Source of the DNA: DASUPK01 sp963843085
GTDB lineage: Bacteria; Actinomycetota; Thermoleophilia; Solirubrobacterales; 70-9
Direction of reading: 5' to 3'
DNA: 64,000 nt
Assembly (NCBI GenBank): GCA_963843085.1
Contig: CAWJJG010000010.1
Span: 437,986 to 501,985, forward strand
The notes under the pieces were generated by a model. That model saw nothing but the letters and a program-made list of their open reading frames with translations. It made no database searches and had not been told where the DNA came from. Position numbers and translations under genes: made by a program. Position 1 is the stretch's first letter; the number at the start of each line of letters is the position of its first letter. Shown here in pieces: positions 1 through 9,141 of the stretch.

Positions 1-137
1 TGGCCTCCGCCTGACCGAAGCGTCAAGGCGATTCCACGAGGTACAGGTGCGCCCCGCCGGCCCCGTAACTCGTTGGTTGCTGTTTGCCGCCGCGACGACT
101 TCGGCCGTGTCGTCCAATCAACTGAGGGAGAAGTCAA

Positions 138-1572
138 ATGCTCGACGTCATCCGCGCCCTGCGCGTCCTTGGGCTCTCGATCGCCTTCATGGCCACCTTC
201 GCCGCCTCGGCGTCGGCGTCCGGGGCGCTCAGCTGGAACAACCTCGGCTCGCAGGCCGGCGCCCCCGGCGTCCCGGCGCTGGACGGCCGTGTCGACGTGC
301 TGAACACCGAGTTGCCCGGCAAGCTGATTGCCGGGGGTGCATTCCTCGGCGCCGGACAGGCGGCAGGGAACACGGTCTTCGACGATCACATCGCCATCTG
401 GGACGGCTCGAGCTGGAGCCCACTGCGCAGCGGCGCCGGCGCCGCCACTGACGGTCTCAACGGAGACGTTCGCGCGCTCACGGTCTCCGGAGGCAAGATC
501 TACGCGGGAGGGGTCTTCACGAACGCGGGCGGCAACGGAAGCGCCGACTTTCTCGCCGTCTGGGACACGAACGCGGTGAGCCCAAGCTGGCAGCCGATCT
601 GCCCCTCGGCGCCCAATGGCGGGACGGTCAACGCCCTGAAGATCGTCGGCAACACGCTGTATGTCGGCGGATCGTTCGCGGATTGGGGAGCGGCCGGCCC
701 CGGCAACCCACGCGACTACCTGATCTCCTGCGACCTCAGCGTCCGGGGTCTCGAGCTCGATGGTCGCCAGCGACGGTGACGCCACCGGCACGATCACGGC
801 GCTGGCGCTCGACAGCAACGGAGATCTGTACGCCGGTGGGAACTTCGGCAACTGGGGCGGAATCGCCGACGCTGACTACGTCGTCAAGTACGACCTGCCC
901 AGCAACGCGATGAGCGGCACCGCGAGCGGCATCGACAGCACGGGCGTCGACTCCCTCGCAACGCACGGGACGGACCTCTACGTCGGAACCGACGACGTCA
1001 ACGTCGGGGGCATCCCGAACGCCGACGCCGTCGTCAAGTGGGATGGATCGGCGTGGAGCGCTCTCGGCTCGAACCCAGGCAACACCAACGGCTACTTCGG
1101 CGGATTGTCCTTCGCCCCCGATGTCCAGGCGCTCGTCGTTGGCCACGTCGGCGCATTCGATGACGCCGTGTTCGCCTCAGGAAACTGGATCAACGCCGGC
1201 GGAAATCCGCGCTCAGACGACATCGCCGGTTTCTTTCCCAATGCCTGGACCGCCATCGGTGGCAATTCTGACTACACCGACGGTCCATTCAACGGGAACC
1301 TGGCTCGCGGGCTCGCCCTCTACAACGGGAACCTGATTGCTGGAGGGAACTTCGCCGACGCCGGCGGCGACCCGCTGGCGGATTCGATCGCCTGCTTTCA
1401 ATGGGTTGGCCCGTGTGCCCCGGCGCCGGCGACCACGCCTCCCCCGGTCACCACCACGCCTCCGCCCGCGGGCCCGACCGGGCGCCGAGCCACGGCTCTC
1501 AAGAAGTGCAAGAAGAAGAGCGGCCGTGCGCGGGCCAAGTGCAAGAAGAAGGCGAAGAGGCTCCCCCTATGA
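138..1572 (+). CDS. exported repeat protein with Cys/Lys tail, apparent frameshift
   Basis: This is probably one gene split by a one-base frameshift. The first part starts at ATG 138, after a good ribosome site (AGGGAGAAG), and stays open to 779. The second part is open from 724 to 1572 in the next frame. Both parts carry the same short repeat, with motifs such as YAGGVF, YVGGSF and YAGGNF followed by a small Gly/Ala segment. This pattern suggests a beta-propeller-like exported protein. The N-terminus is a signal peptide ending near ASASAS. The C-terminus is a Pro/Thr stretch followed by a basic tail with two CKKK groups. The shift must lie between 724 and 779, and removing one base there joins the repeats. 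The function is unknown. The gene overlaps the next one by ATGA. Confidence 0.7.
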
Positions 1573-2906
1573 GCCCGCGGCGCCGCAATCGCCGTATCGC
1601 GGCCGGCGCCGGGCTCTCGCTCGGCGCAGCGCTGGGAATGAACACTGCGGCCCAGGCGGCTGACTTCACGGTCGATCGGACCGGCGATCCATCGGTCGGG
1701 GGAGCGGGAGGGTGCGTCCTCGCCACCCCGACCGATTGCTCGCTGCGCCAGGCTCTCGTCGACGCCGAGAACGGCAACCGCCCGGTTGTCGATCACGTTC
1801 TGTTCGCCGCTGGGCTGAGTGGCACGATCACACTCAATTCAGCCGAGCTGTCGGTGTCGGAGCCGGTCGACATCCAGGGGCCCGGCGCGAAGGTCCTCTC
1901 GGTCTCCGGCAACGACAGCCAGCGGATCCTCTATACGAGCCAGGGCAACGCCAACGACCCGGTCACGATCTCGGGTCTGACTCTCACCGCCGGGTACGGG
2001 TCGGGTGTCCGTGGGGGTGGGGCGATCGACAGCACCCGGACAGACCTGACGATCGAGAGCTCGACGATCTCGGACAGCGACGCCGGGAGTGCCGACTTCC
2101 CGGGTGGCGGCATCGCTCAGCGCGGCGGCCAGCTGGTGATCCGGAACTCCACGATCTCGGGCAACGACGGCGCCAACGGGGGTGGGCTGTATTCCATCGC
2201 CTCACCGGTCCTGATCGCGAGCTCCACGATCTCCGACAACACAGCCTCCGGGGTCAGCGCCGGCTATGGATATGGGGGCGGGATCTGGCTGACCCAGGGC
2301 ACGGGCGGGAATCTCGTGGTGTATGGCGGCACGATCACCGGCAACCACGCGCGCTACGGCGGCGGAGTAAGCGCGGCCGCCAGCACGATGGGTCTGGGGG
2401 ACACCGTGGTCGCGAACAACACCGCGGCAGGCGAGGTGGACCTGCGCAACGCGGGTGCGGATCCGTTCAAGCTCGCCCACACTCTGGTGGAGTCCCCGCC
2501 GGCGGCCGGATCGACCATCGACATCCCCGCCTTCGCCGGCTCCAACGTCTTCGGGGTGGACCCGCAACTCGGTCCCCTCACCGATAACGGCGGCCCCACT
2601 CGGACCGAGAAGCCCGCCCTGACGAGCCCCCTGCTTGACAAGGGCCTCACCACAGTCGCCCCACTGGTGGATCAGCGCGGGCTGCCGCGGCCGTTCGACA
2701 TCTCGAGCATCGCCAATACCTCGACCGGCGACGCGGCGGACATCGGCGCAGTGGAGCTACAAGCGTCCGACTTCGCCACGCCCCCAGCGCCGCCGGGTAC
2801 GCCGCCCGCCGTCCAGGTCACGAAGCCGAGGTGCAAGAAGAAGAAGAAAAAGAGCGCGGCGCAGATCGCCAAGAAGAAGTGCAAGAAGAAAAAGAAGAAG
2901 AAGTAG
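1569..2906 (+). CDS. exported parallel beta-helix protein with poly-Lys tail
   Basis: The protein has 445 residues. ATG 1569 is chosen because it overlaps the previous stop as ATGA and is followed at once by a signal peptide (MSPRRRNRR, then a hydrophobic stretch ending NTAAQA). An open frame extends upstream but does not look coding. A CSLRQAL motif near the mature N-terminus, followed by many short repeats of the type ISGLTL, STISDS and STISGN with Gly-rich turns, is typical of right-handed beta-helix surface proteins that carry a CSLREAI-type motif. DIGAVEL near the end fits the same group. The last 30 or so residues are almost all Lys with two Cys. It is probably a cell-surface or extracellular protein; substrate unknown. 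Confidence 0.75.
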   Translation: MSPRRRNRRIAAGAGLSLGAALGMNTAAQAADFTVDRTGDPSVGGAGGCVLATPTDCSLRQALVDAENGNRPVVDHVLFAAGLSGTITLNSAELSVSEPVDIQGPGAKVLSVSGNDSQRILYTSQGNANDPVTISGLTLTAGYGSGVRGGGAIDSTRTDLTIESSTISDSDAGSADFPGGGIAQRGGQLVIRNSTISGNDGANGGGLYSIASPVLIASSTISDNTASGVSAGYGYGGGIWLTQGTGGNLVVYGGTITGNHARYGGGVSAAASTMGLGDTVVANNTAAGEVDLRNAGADPFKLAHTLVESPPAAGSTIDIPAFAGSNVFGVDPQLGPLTDNGGPTRTEKPALTSPLLDKGLTTVAPLVDQRGLPRPFDISSIANTSTGDAADIGAVELQASDFATPPAPPGTPPAVQVTKPRCKKKKKKSAAQIAKKKCKKKKKKK

Positions 2907-2915
2907 CCGAGCGGC

Positions 2916-3167
2916 TCAGCGGCGCAGCTCGGTGCCGTCGTACAGCTTCTTGACGACGACCCCGCCGGCGGGAGCGGCCTCCACGCAGAGGTTGCAGAGG
3001 ACGCACTCGTCAAGGTTCTCTCGGACCACCGCGACCTTGCCGTCCTCGTTCGTGAAGATGTCGACCGGGCAGACCTCCTCGAGCTTCGCGGCCATCTCCG
3101 CGTCCCCCGAGATCGAGTCGTCGATCTCGACGTCGATGAAGATTCCCTCGAGCTGCTCGGGGCTCAT
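2916..3167 (-). CDS. single-cluster [4Fe-4S] ferredoxin, FixX-like
   Basis: This 83-residue acidic protein has Cys in EVCPVDIF and, 22 residues on, the motif CVLCNLC. The fourth Cys expected after CxxCxxC is replaced (VEAAP). The four Cys left are exactly the set that holds one cluster in a two-cluster bacterial ferredoxin, so one [4Fe-4S] cluster is likely. The arrangement resembles FixX-type ferredoxins. Its ATG overlaps the sucD stop (TGA at 3164-3166), so the two are translated together as the third gene of a minus-strand operon. Its electron partner is not visible here; PorGAB and the hydrogenase in the same window are possible partners by inference. Confidence 0.75.
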   Translation of the reverse strand: MSPEQLEGIFIDVEIDDSISGDAEMAAKLEEVCPVDIFTNEDGKVAVVRENLDECVLCNLCVEAAPAGGVVVKKLYDGTELRR

Positions 3168-4081
3168 ACCTTGGCCCCCAGCTTCTCCTTGACGGCGTCG
3201 GGGATCTCGTCGATCCGCTCGACGACGGGGATACCGGCCGTCTCGAGTCGCGCGATCTTCTGGGTCGCCGAGTCCTCGGCGCCCTCGACGATCGTTCCGG
3301 CGTGCCCGAAGCTCATGCCCTGCATCTCCTCGTCGTCCATGAACTTGCCCGCCATGAAGGCGATGATCGGCAGCTTCGCCTCGTTCTCCTCGCGCCAGTC
3401 GACCAGCTCGGCTTCCATGCGGCCGCCGGGCTCGGTGTAGATCACGATCGCCTCGGTCCCCTCGTCGGATTCAAAGAGAGGCATCAGCTCCGCATAAGTG
3501 GAGCCGATGATCGCGTCGCCGCCGATCGAGACGGCGGTGGAGACGCCGAGGCCCGCGGCGGTCAGAGTTGAGGAGATCTCCGTGGTCATGCCCCCGGAGC
3601 GGGACATGACTCCGATCGAGCCGGGCTCGTACGCCTTGGCGGCGTCCTTGGCCGGGCCGCCGATGCCGCCCATCTTGGCGACGCCCGGGGCGATGATCCC
3701 GAGGCAGTTGGGGCCGATGATCCGGGCGCCGCGCAGGTTGGCGAGCTCGACCATCTGGGCGACGTCACGGCGCGGGATGCGCTCCGTGACGATCACGATC
3801 AGCTTGATCCCGTTCTCGATCGCCTCGAAGACGGCGTCCTTGGTGAAGGCGGGGGGGACGGTGACGACGGCGCCGTCGATCTGCGACCCGTGGTTGTCGA
3901 CGGCCTGCTCGACGGTGTCGAAGACCGGGACGCCGTGGACGTCGCGGCCCTTGCGGCCGGGGGTGACTCCGCCGACGATCTTGGATCCGTAGTCGAGGCA
4001 CTCCCTGGTCAGGTTCACGGCCTCGCGGCCCGTGATGCCCTGGACGATGAAGGTGAAGTCCTCGTTCAGCAGGATGCTCAT
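3164..4081 (-). CDS. sucD: succinyl-CoA ligase-like alpha subunit
   Basis: This 305-residue protein is the CoA-binding, phosphohistidine subunit of an ADP/GDP-forming acyl-CoA ligase. It shows the N-terminal Rossmann region (FIVQGITGREA), GPNCLGII, GVMSRSGGMTTE and the FGHAGTIVEG motif, whose His is phosphorylated during catalysis. The length is normal. ATG 4081 overlaps the sucC stop as ATGA, and the longer open frame upstream is only the opposite reading of sucC. Together with sucC it would interconvert succinyl-CoA and succinate with NDP phosphorylation, in the TCA cycle or after an ethylmalonyl-CoA route. A related malate or other dicarboxylate ligase cannot be excluded. Confidence 0.9.
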   Translation of the reverse strand: MSILLNEDFTFIVQGITGREAVNLTRECLDYGSKIVGGVTPGRKGRDVHGVPVFDTVEQAVDNHGSQIDGAVVTVPPAFTKDAVFEAIENGIKLIVIVTERIPRRDVAQMVELANLRGARIIGPNCLGIIAPGVAKMGGIGGPAKDAAKAYEPGSIGVMSRSGGMTTEISSTLTAAGLGVSTAVSIGGDAIIGSTYAELMPLFESDEGTEAIVIYTEPGGRMEAELVDWREENEAKLPIIAFMAGKFMDDEEMQGMSFGHAGTIVEGAEDSATQKIARLETAGIPVVERIDEIPDAVKEKLGAKV

Positions 4082-5295
4082 GCCGCCGCCCCCTGGATCT
4101 TCTCGACAGCCTCGCCGGCGGCCTCCCACATGGAGGTCTTGCGGTCGCGGAACTCGATTCCGTACCTGCCGAGGATCTTGGAGCCCTCTTCCTCCCACGC
4201 GCCGGGGATCCGGAAGACGGCGATGGTCTCGGCCGGGTCCTTGCCGAGCTCGAGGCACGCCTTGATCACGCCGCGGGCGACGATGTCCACCCGGGTGTTG
4301 GAGACGATTGACATCATCACCGCGATCTTCTCGACGCCCTCCTTCTGCAGGACCTCCTTGGCGAGGCCGCAGGACTTGGCGACCGACGGGTTGCCGCCGA
4401 TCTCGGCGTAGTTGGCGGGCTTGCCGCCCTGGCTGCGGACCGCGTCGGTGAGGGTCAGCGAGCCGCCGCCGGCGCCGATCACCAGGCCGAGGTTGCCGGT
4501 GAAGCCGTGGTCCTTGCCCTGGATCACGCCGCGGTGGTCGGCCTCGTCGATCGCCTTGACGTTTCGCTCGAACTCGGAGGGCTGGTAGAGCTCGCGCGGC
4601 TCCTCGAGCTCGACGCCGATCTCCTTGAGCATCTTCTGGTGGCGGCCGACGGCCTCGTCCTCCATCTCCATGTGCGCGTCGAGGGCGACGAAGGAGCCGT
4701 CCTTCAGGCGCGCCACCGGGTTGATCTCGGCGAGGGTCATGTCGTAGTCCCGCTGCAGCTGGGCGAGGCGAGCGAGGATCGGCGTGGCGCGGGTGAGCTC
4801 GCGGCCCGTCAGCCCACCGGCTGCCGCGACCACCTCCTTGGCGCGGAAGTCGGGAACGGGGTGGAGGTTCGAGAGGTGGCCGCGGCCGACGTGGTCGGGG
4901 TGCTGCTCGGCGACCTCCTCGATGTCGATGCCGCCCATGTCGGAGAAGAGCATCATCGGCGCCTTGGCGCGGCCGTCCCAGAGCACCGCGGCGTAGTACT
5001 CCTGCTCGACCTCGGCCTTGGGGTCGACGAGGACGCCGACGGGCATGTGGCCGCTGATCTCGAGCTCGAGGATCTCCGCGGCGTGGGAGGCCGCCTCCTC
5101 GGGCGTGTCGGCGAACTTGACGCCGCCCGCCTTCATGCGCCCGCCCGTGAGGACCTGCGACTTGATCACGGTCGGGCCGCCGATCCTCTCGGCGGCCTGC
5201 TTGGCCTCGTCGGCGGTCTTGCAGAACCCGTATTCGGTGACCGGGATTCCGGCCCGCTCGACGATGCGACGGCTTTCGAACTCGTAGAAGCGCAT
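4078..5295 (-). CDS. sucC: succinyl-CoA ligase-like beta subunit
   Basis: This 405-residue ATP-grasp and ligase subunit begins MRFYEFESRRIVERAGIPV, which is the usual sucC N-terminus. That sets the start at 5295, not at the longer in-frame ATG. Visible motifs are KSQVLTGGRMKAGGVKFA (nucleotide-binding region), the AEINPVARLKDG segment with metal ligands, and the C-terminal CoA-ligase region with GGGSLTLTDA and NYAEIGGNPS. It forms the nucleotide-binding half of the heterotetramer with SucD. It is the first gene of the operon sucC-sucD-ferredoxin, with four-base overlaps throughout. A stem-loop lies just upstream in its leader. Confidence 0.9.
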   Translation of the reverse strand: MRFYEFESRRIVERAGIPVTEYGFCKTADEAKQAAERIGGPTVIKSQVLTGGRMKAGGVKFADTPEEAASHAAEILELEISGHMPVGVLVDPKAEVEQEYYAAVLWDGRAKAPMMLFSDMGGIDIEEVAEQHPDHVGRGHLSNLHPVPDFRAKEVVAAAGGLTGRELTRATPILARLAQLQRDYDMTLAEINPVARLKDGSFVALDAHMEMEDEAVGRHQKMLKEIGVELEEPRELYQPSEFERNVKAIDEADHRGVIQGKDHGFTGNLGLVIGAGGGSLTLTDAVRSQGGKPANYAEIGGNPSVAKSCGLAKEVLQKEGVEKIAVMMSIVSNTRVDIVARGVIKACLELGKDPAETIAVFRIPGAWEEEGSKILGRYGIEFRDRKTSMWEAAGEAVEKIQGAAA

Positions 5296-5323
5296 GAGGG
5301 GGCGGGAACAGTACAAAGACCCC

Positions 5324-5348
5324 GCTCTTGGCGGTGCGCCGCAAGAGC
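5324..5348 (-). promoter_or_regulatory. stem-loop in the sucC leader
   Basis: The sequence GCTCTT-G-GCGG-TGCG-CCGC-AAGAGC forms a ten-pair stem with one bulged G and a four-base loop, 28 bases upstream of the sucC ATG on the minus strand. It could be a leader structure affecting translation or mRNA stability. No T-run follows, so it is not a typical terminator. Seen in the sequence; the role is inference. Confidence 0.4.
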
Positions 5349-5362
5349 CCAAATCACCGAGC

Positions 5363-5394
5363 CACGGGAGCAGGGTTCTCGCCCGGCTCCCGTG
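5363..5394 (-). terminator. stem-loop after the MFS transporter gene
   Basis: A perfect nine-base inverted repeat (CACGGGAGC and GCTCCCGTG, 14-base loop) lies 31 bases downstream of the MFS stop on the minus strand and ahead of sucC. There is no U-run, as is common for GC-rich actinobacterial terminators. It would separate the MFS and sucCD transcripts. Confidence 0.5.
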
Positions 5395-5425
5395 CTTCGC
5401 CACGAAGTCGCGGCCTAGTGGCCCG

Positions 5426-6907
5426 CTAGGCGCTCTCGGCTTCGGCCATCCCGCGGGCCGGCGCGGGCTCGTGCTCCTGCTGCGGCCGCAGAAGGACCAC
5501 GGCGGCCACCGCGCCGACCAGGCAGAAGACCCCGCCGATGCCGAACTGGAGCTGGAACCCGTCGGTCAGCGCCCTGGCGGCGGAGGTGCCCGAGGCGATC
5601 TCCGACGAGGTGTGGTTGGCGGCGATCGTGCTGAGCACAGCCAGACCGAGCGCGGCGCCGATGAAGCGGGAGGTGTTGAGCACCCCGGAGGCCAGGCCGC
5701 TCAGCGCGCGGGGGACACCCTGCACGGCCACGATCGTCGCGGGCACCAGGGCCAGCCCGAGCCCGAAGGCGCCGAGGATGCCACCCGGGAAGACGTCCGC
5801 GAAGTAGGTCCCGCCGGGATGGACGCCGGTCAGCAGGAACTCGCCGATGGTGGTCGAGAGCATTCCCATGGCGAGGACCCAGCGCGCGCCGATCACCTTG
5901 GCGAGGCGCGGTGCGAGCGTCGCGCCGGTGGCGACGGCCGCGGTCATCGGGACGAAGGCGGCGCCTGTCTTGAGCGCGCTGTAGTGGAGGGTGCCCTGCA
6001 TGTAGAGCGACTGGAAGAACCAGAACCCGAAGGTCGCCGCGTAGAGCAGGAAGATCACGAGGTTGGCGGCGCGGAGGTTCCTCAGCTTGAAGACGCTCAG
6101 CGGCATCAGCGGCGTTCGCTGCGGGTGCCTGGTGAGACCGTTCTCGTAGAGGGCGAACGCCACCAGCAGGGCCGCCCCCGCTGCGACCGGGCCGAGCACC
6201 CCGAGCGAGCCCCAGCCGAGCCGGTCGGTGGTGACGATCCCGTAGGTGAGTGCGGTCATCCCCAGCGTGACCAGGACCGCGCCGGAGAGATCGAAGTGCC
6301 GGTTCTCGGACTCGCTGACTCCCTCGGGGATCAGGCGGCTGCTGAAGAGCACGATGCCGAGACCGATCGGGACGTTGATCAGGAAGATCGCCGGCCAGCT
6401 GAACGCCTCGGTGAGCACGCCGCCCAGCAGGACGCCGGCGGTGGCTCCGATCGCGCCCACCGCGCCCCAGGCGCCGAGCGCGCGGTTGCGCGGTTGCCCC
6501 TCATCGAATGAGGTGGTGATGATCGCCAGAGTCGCCGGGGAGAGGAGGGCGGCGCCGATGCCCTGGATCGCCCTCGCGCCGACCAGCGTCCCCGCGGTGG
6601 GGGCGATTGCGCAGAGCAGCGATGCTGCGGAGAAGAGGAGGGTGCCGGCGTAGAACATCCGGCGCCGGCCGAAGAGGTCGGCGGCGCGCCCGCCCAGCAG
6701 CAGGAAGCCGGCGAAGGTCAGGGTGTAGCCGTTCAGGACCCACTGCAGCCCGTTGGTAGAGAAGCCGAGCGCGTCCTTGATGGACGGCAGCGCGACGTTC
6801 ACGATCGAGACGTCGAGCACCACCATGAACTGGCCGAGACAGACGACCAGCAGCAGTGCGTTGGAGTTCCGCTTCATGGCGCCCTTCGCTGCGGTGACGG
6901 GGTTCAC
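5426..6907 (-). CDS. MFS drug exporter, 14-TM DHA2 (EmrB/QacA) family
   Basis: This 493-residue membrane protein has the DHA2 hallmark after TM1 (VVLDVSIVNVALP) and the TM2-TM3 loop motif GGRAADLFGRRRMF. About 14 hydrophobic segments follow, and the cytoplasmic C-terminus is Gln/Glu-rich. Such proteins export drugs or toxic organic compounds with protons. The start at 6907 overlaps the stop of a 44-residue ORF as ATGA, so translation is probably coupled; a second ATG lies ten codons further in. It is divergent from an ArsR-type gene across two palindromic sites, which suggests that the regulator represses the exporter. The substrate cannot be read from the sequence. Confidence 0.9.
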   Translation of the reverse strand: MNPVTAAKGAMKRNSNALLLVVCLGQFMVVLDVSIVNVALPSIKDALGFSTNGLQWVLNGYTLTFAGFLLLGGRAADLFGRRRMFYAGTLLFSAASLLCAIAPTAGTLVGARAIQGIGAALLSPATLAIITTSFDEGQPRNRALGAWGAVGAIGATAGVLLGGVLTEAFSWPAIFLINVPIGLGIVLFSSRLIPEGVSESENRHFDLSGAVLVTLGMTALTYGIVTTDRLGWGSLGVLGPVAAGAALLVAFALYENGLTRHPQRTPLMPLSVFKLRNLRAANLVIFLLYAATFGFWFFQSLYMQGTLHYSALKTGAAFVPMTAAVATGATLAPRLAKVIGARWVLAMGMLSTTIGEFLLTGVHPGGTYFADVFPGGILGAFGLGLALVPATIVAVQGVPRALSGLASGVLNTSRFIGAALGLAVLSTIAANHTSSEIASGTSAARALTDGFQLQFGIGGVFCLVGAVAAVVLLRPQQEHEPAPARGMAEAESA

Positions 6908-7038
6908 TTGCGGACGGCCTCCAGAATGTACGCCGCCTCGACGGCCGCGGCGCGTCGAGAGGGGCTCGTGAGACGGATGTCACCCTCGCGGTCGTGCTCG
7001 GGGGCGCTTGTGGTTTCGATGCTCTGTGTGTCGGACAT
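6904..7038 (-). CDS. small coupled ORF ahead of the MFS exporter
   Basis: This is a 44-residue ORF beginning MSDTQSIETT and ending AAAVEAAYILEAVRK. Its stop TGA overlaps the ATG of the MFS gene. A purine-rich stretch (CCCGAAGG) upstream of ATG 7038 could be its ribosome site. It has no membrane segment and no recognised family. It could be a leader whose translation brings ribosomes to the MFS start, or a small partner protein. The frame has the GC-rich third positions of coding sequence, but it is short, so I am only fairly sure that it is expressed. Confidence 0.55.
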   Translation of the reverse strand: MSDTQSIETTSAPEHDREGDIRLTSPSRRAAAVEAAYILEAVRK

Positions 7039-7064
7039 GTGCTTGCCTTCGGGTTGGTTTGATA

Positions 7065-7107
7065 GTACGATGAGCATCGTACCAAAGAAGTTCGATGTTT
7101 GTCGTAC
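7065..7107. promoter_or_regulatory. tandem palindromic operator between arsR-type gene and MFS operon
   Basis: Two similar 18-base palindromes lie 25 bases apart centre to centre. The first (7065-7082) is perfect: GTACGATG-AG-CATCGTAC. The second (7090-7107) is GTTCGATG-TT-TGTCGTAC. They sit in the only gap between the divergent genes, where both promoters must be, and are probably the binding sites of the ArsR-type protein. The AT content is higher here than around it. Confidence 0.75.
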
Positions 7108-7125
7108 AACGCTAGACTGACTCCC

Positions 7126-7434
7126 ATGGAGCACCATCCCGAGAGAAGCGAGATCGAGCTGCCGGCCGTGCTGTCCGCACTGAGCGACCCGCACCGGCTC
7201 GAGATCGTTCGCCGGCTCGACGAGGACGACGAGCCGCGGGCCTGCGGCAAGTTCGGCTTCGGGCTCAGCAAGTCGACGATGACCCACCACTTCCGCACTC
7301 TCCGCGAGGCCGGGGTGATCCGCCAGGAGCGGCAGGGCACCACGAAGCTCACGGAGCTGCGCCGGGAGGATCTCGACGCCCGCTTCCCGGGCCTGCTCGA
7401 CGCCGTGTTGAGCTCGAAGCTGTCCCACGTCTAA
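7126..7434 (+). CDS. ArsR-family winged-helix repressor
   Basis: This 102-residue winged-helix protein contains ALSDPHRLEIVRRL, the usual ArsR/SmtB helix, and the recognition helix region GLSKSTMTHHFRTLREAGVI, followed by the wing (RQERQGTTKLTELR). ATG 7126 is preferred over an upstream TTG because the TTG lies inside the second operator palindrome. No Cys pair for metal sensing is visible at the usual alpha3 site; there is a lone Cys in PRACGKFG. It is divergent from the MFS exporter operon, with two palindromic sites between, so it probably represses that operon and itself. The inducer is unknown. Confidence 0.85.
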   Translation: MEHHPERSEIELPAVLSALSDPHRLEIVRRLDEDDEPRACGKFGFGLSKSTMTHHFRTLREAGVIRQERQGTTKLTELRREDLDARFPGLLDAVLSSKLSHV

Positions 7435-7526
7435 TTGACGAACGGGCCGCCCCGCAAGTGACATCCGGTCTGCGTAGTTCCCACGATTAGACGCGGGCAG
7501 GGGGCGAGGCATAGTCTTCGACGGGA

Positions 7527-8670
<1,144 letters not shown>

Positions 8671-8684
<14 letters not shown>

Positions 8685-9138
8685 GCAGCTCCTCGCCGAG
8701 GCACCCGCATTCAACGGGATGTCGAAGGAGCACTTGGCCCTGATCGCGGGCTGCGCTCGGAACACCACCTTCGAGGACGGCCAGTACCTCCTGCGCGAGG
8801 GGGACCCGGCCGACACCTTCTACGTGATTCGGTACGGCCGTGTGGCCCTCGAGGTCTTCGTCCCGCAGCGAGGAGCCCTGACGATCGAGACGATTGACGA
8901 CGGGGACCTGCTCGGATGGTCCTGGCTGGTGCCGCCTTTCCGTGTCGACTTCGATTGCCGTGCGATGGGCAATGTCCATACGGTCGCCTTCGACGCTGCG
9001 TGCCTGCGCGGAAAGTCGGACACGGACCCTGTGCTGGGCTATCAACTGATGCGCCGCTTCATCCCGGTGATGGTTGAGCGTCTGCAGGCCACGCGAATGC
9101 GCCTCCTCGACGTCTATGGGCACGTCGGCGCGGGCTGA
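8671..9138 (+). CDS. cyclic-nucleotide-binding-domain protein in hydrogenase operon
   Basis: The protein has 155 residues. The start is GTG 8671, preceded by GAGGAGAGGGGG. It is a single cNMP-binding domain with the strand and turn pattern YLLREGDPADTFYVIRYGRVALEVF and the region GDLLGWSWLVPP where the phosphate-binding cassette would be. The usual Arg of that cassette is not obvious. No DNA-binding domain follows, only a C-terminal helix. It lies between hydB (14-base overlap) and the gamma subunit (three bases), so it is made together with the hydrogenase. It may sense a nucleotide or redox ligand and modulate the complex. That role is inference. Confidence 0.8.
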
Positions 9139-9141
9139 GCG

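Noticed and set aside
2830..2906. Poly-Lys codon run taken as possible error or repeat array
   Set aside because: The tail stays in frame to the stop and similar tails occur on three other exported proteins here.
2898..2925. Short inverted repeat AGCCG-AG-CGGCT between convergent genes at 2906 and 2916
   Set aside because: Only five pairs with a two-base loop, which is too weak to call a terminator in such GC-rich DNA.
5294..6511. 405-codon open frame opposite the MFS gene
   Set aside because: It is composed mostly of Glu, Gly, Arg and His and mirrors the hydrophobic TM codons of the real gene.
7435..7526. TTGACG at 7436 as a -35 box for the hydrogenase operon
   Set aside because: No convincing -10 box lies at the right spacing, so I did not annotate a promoter.
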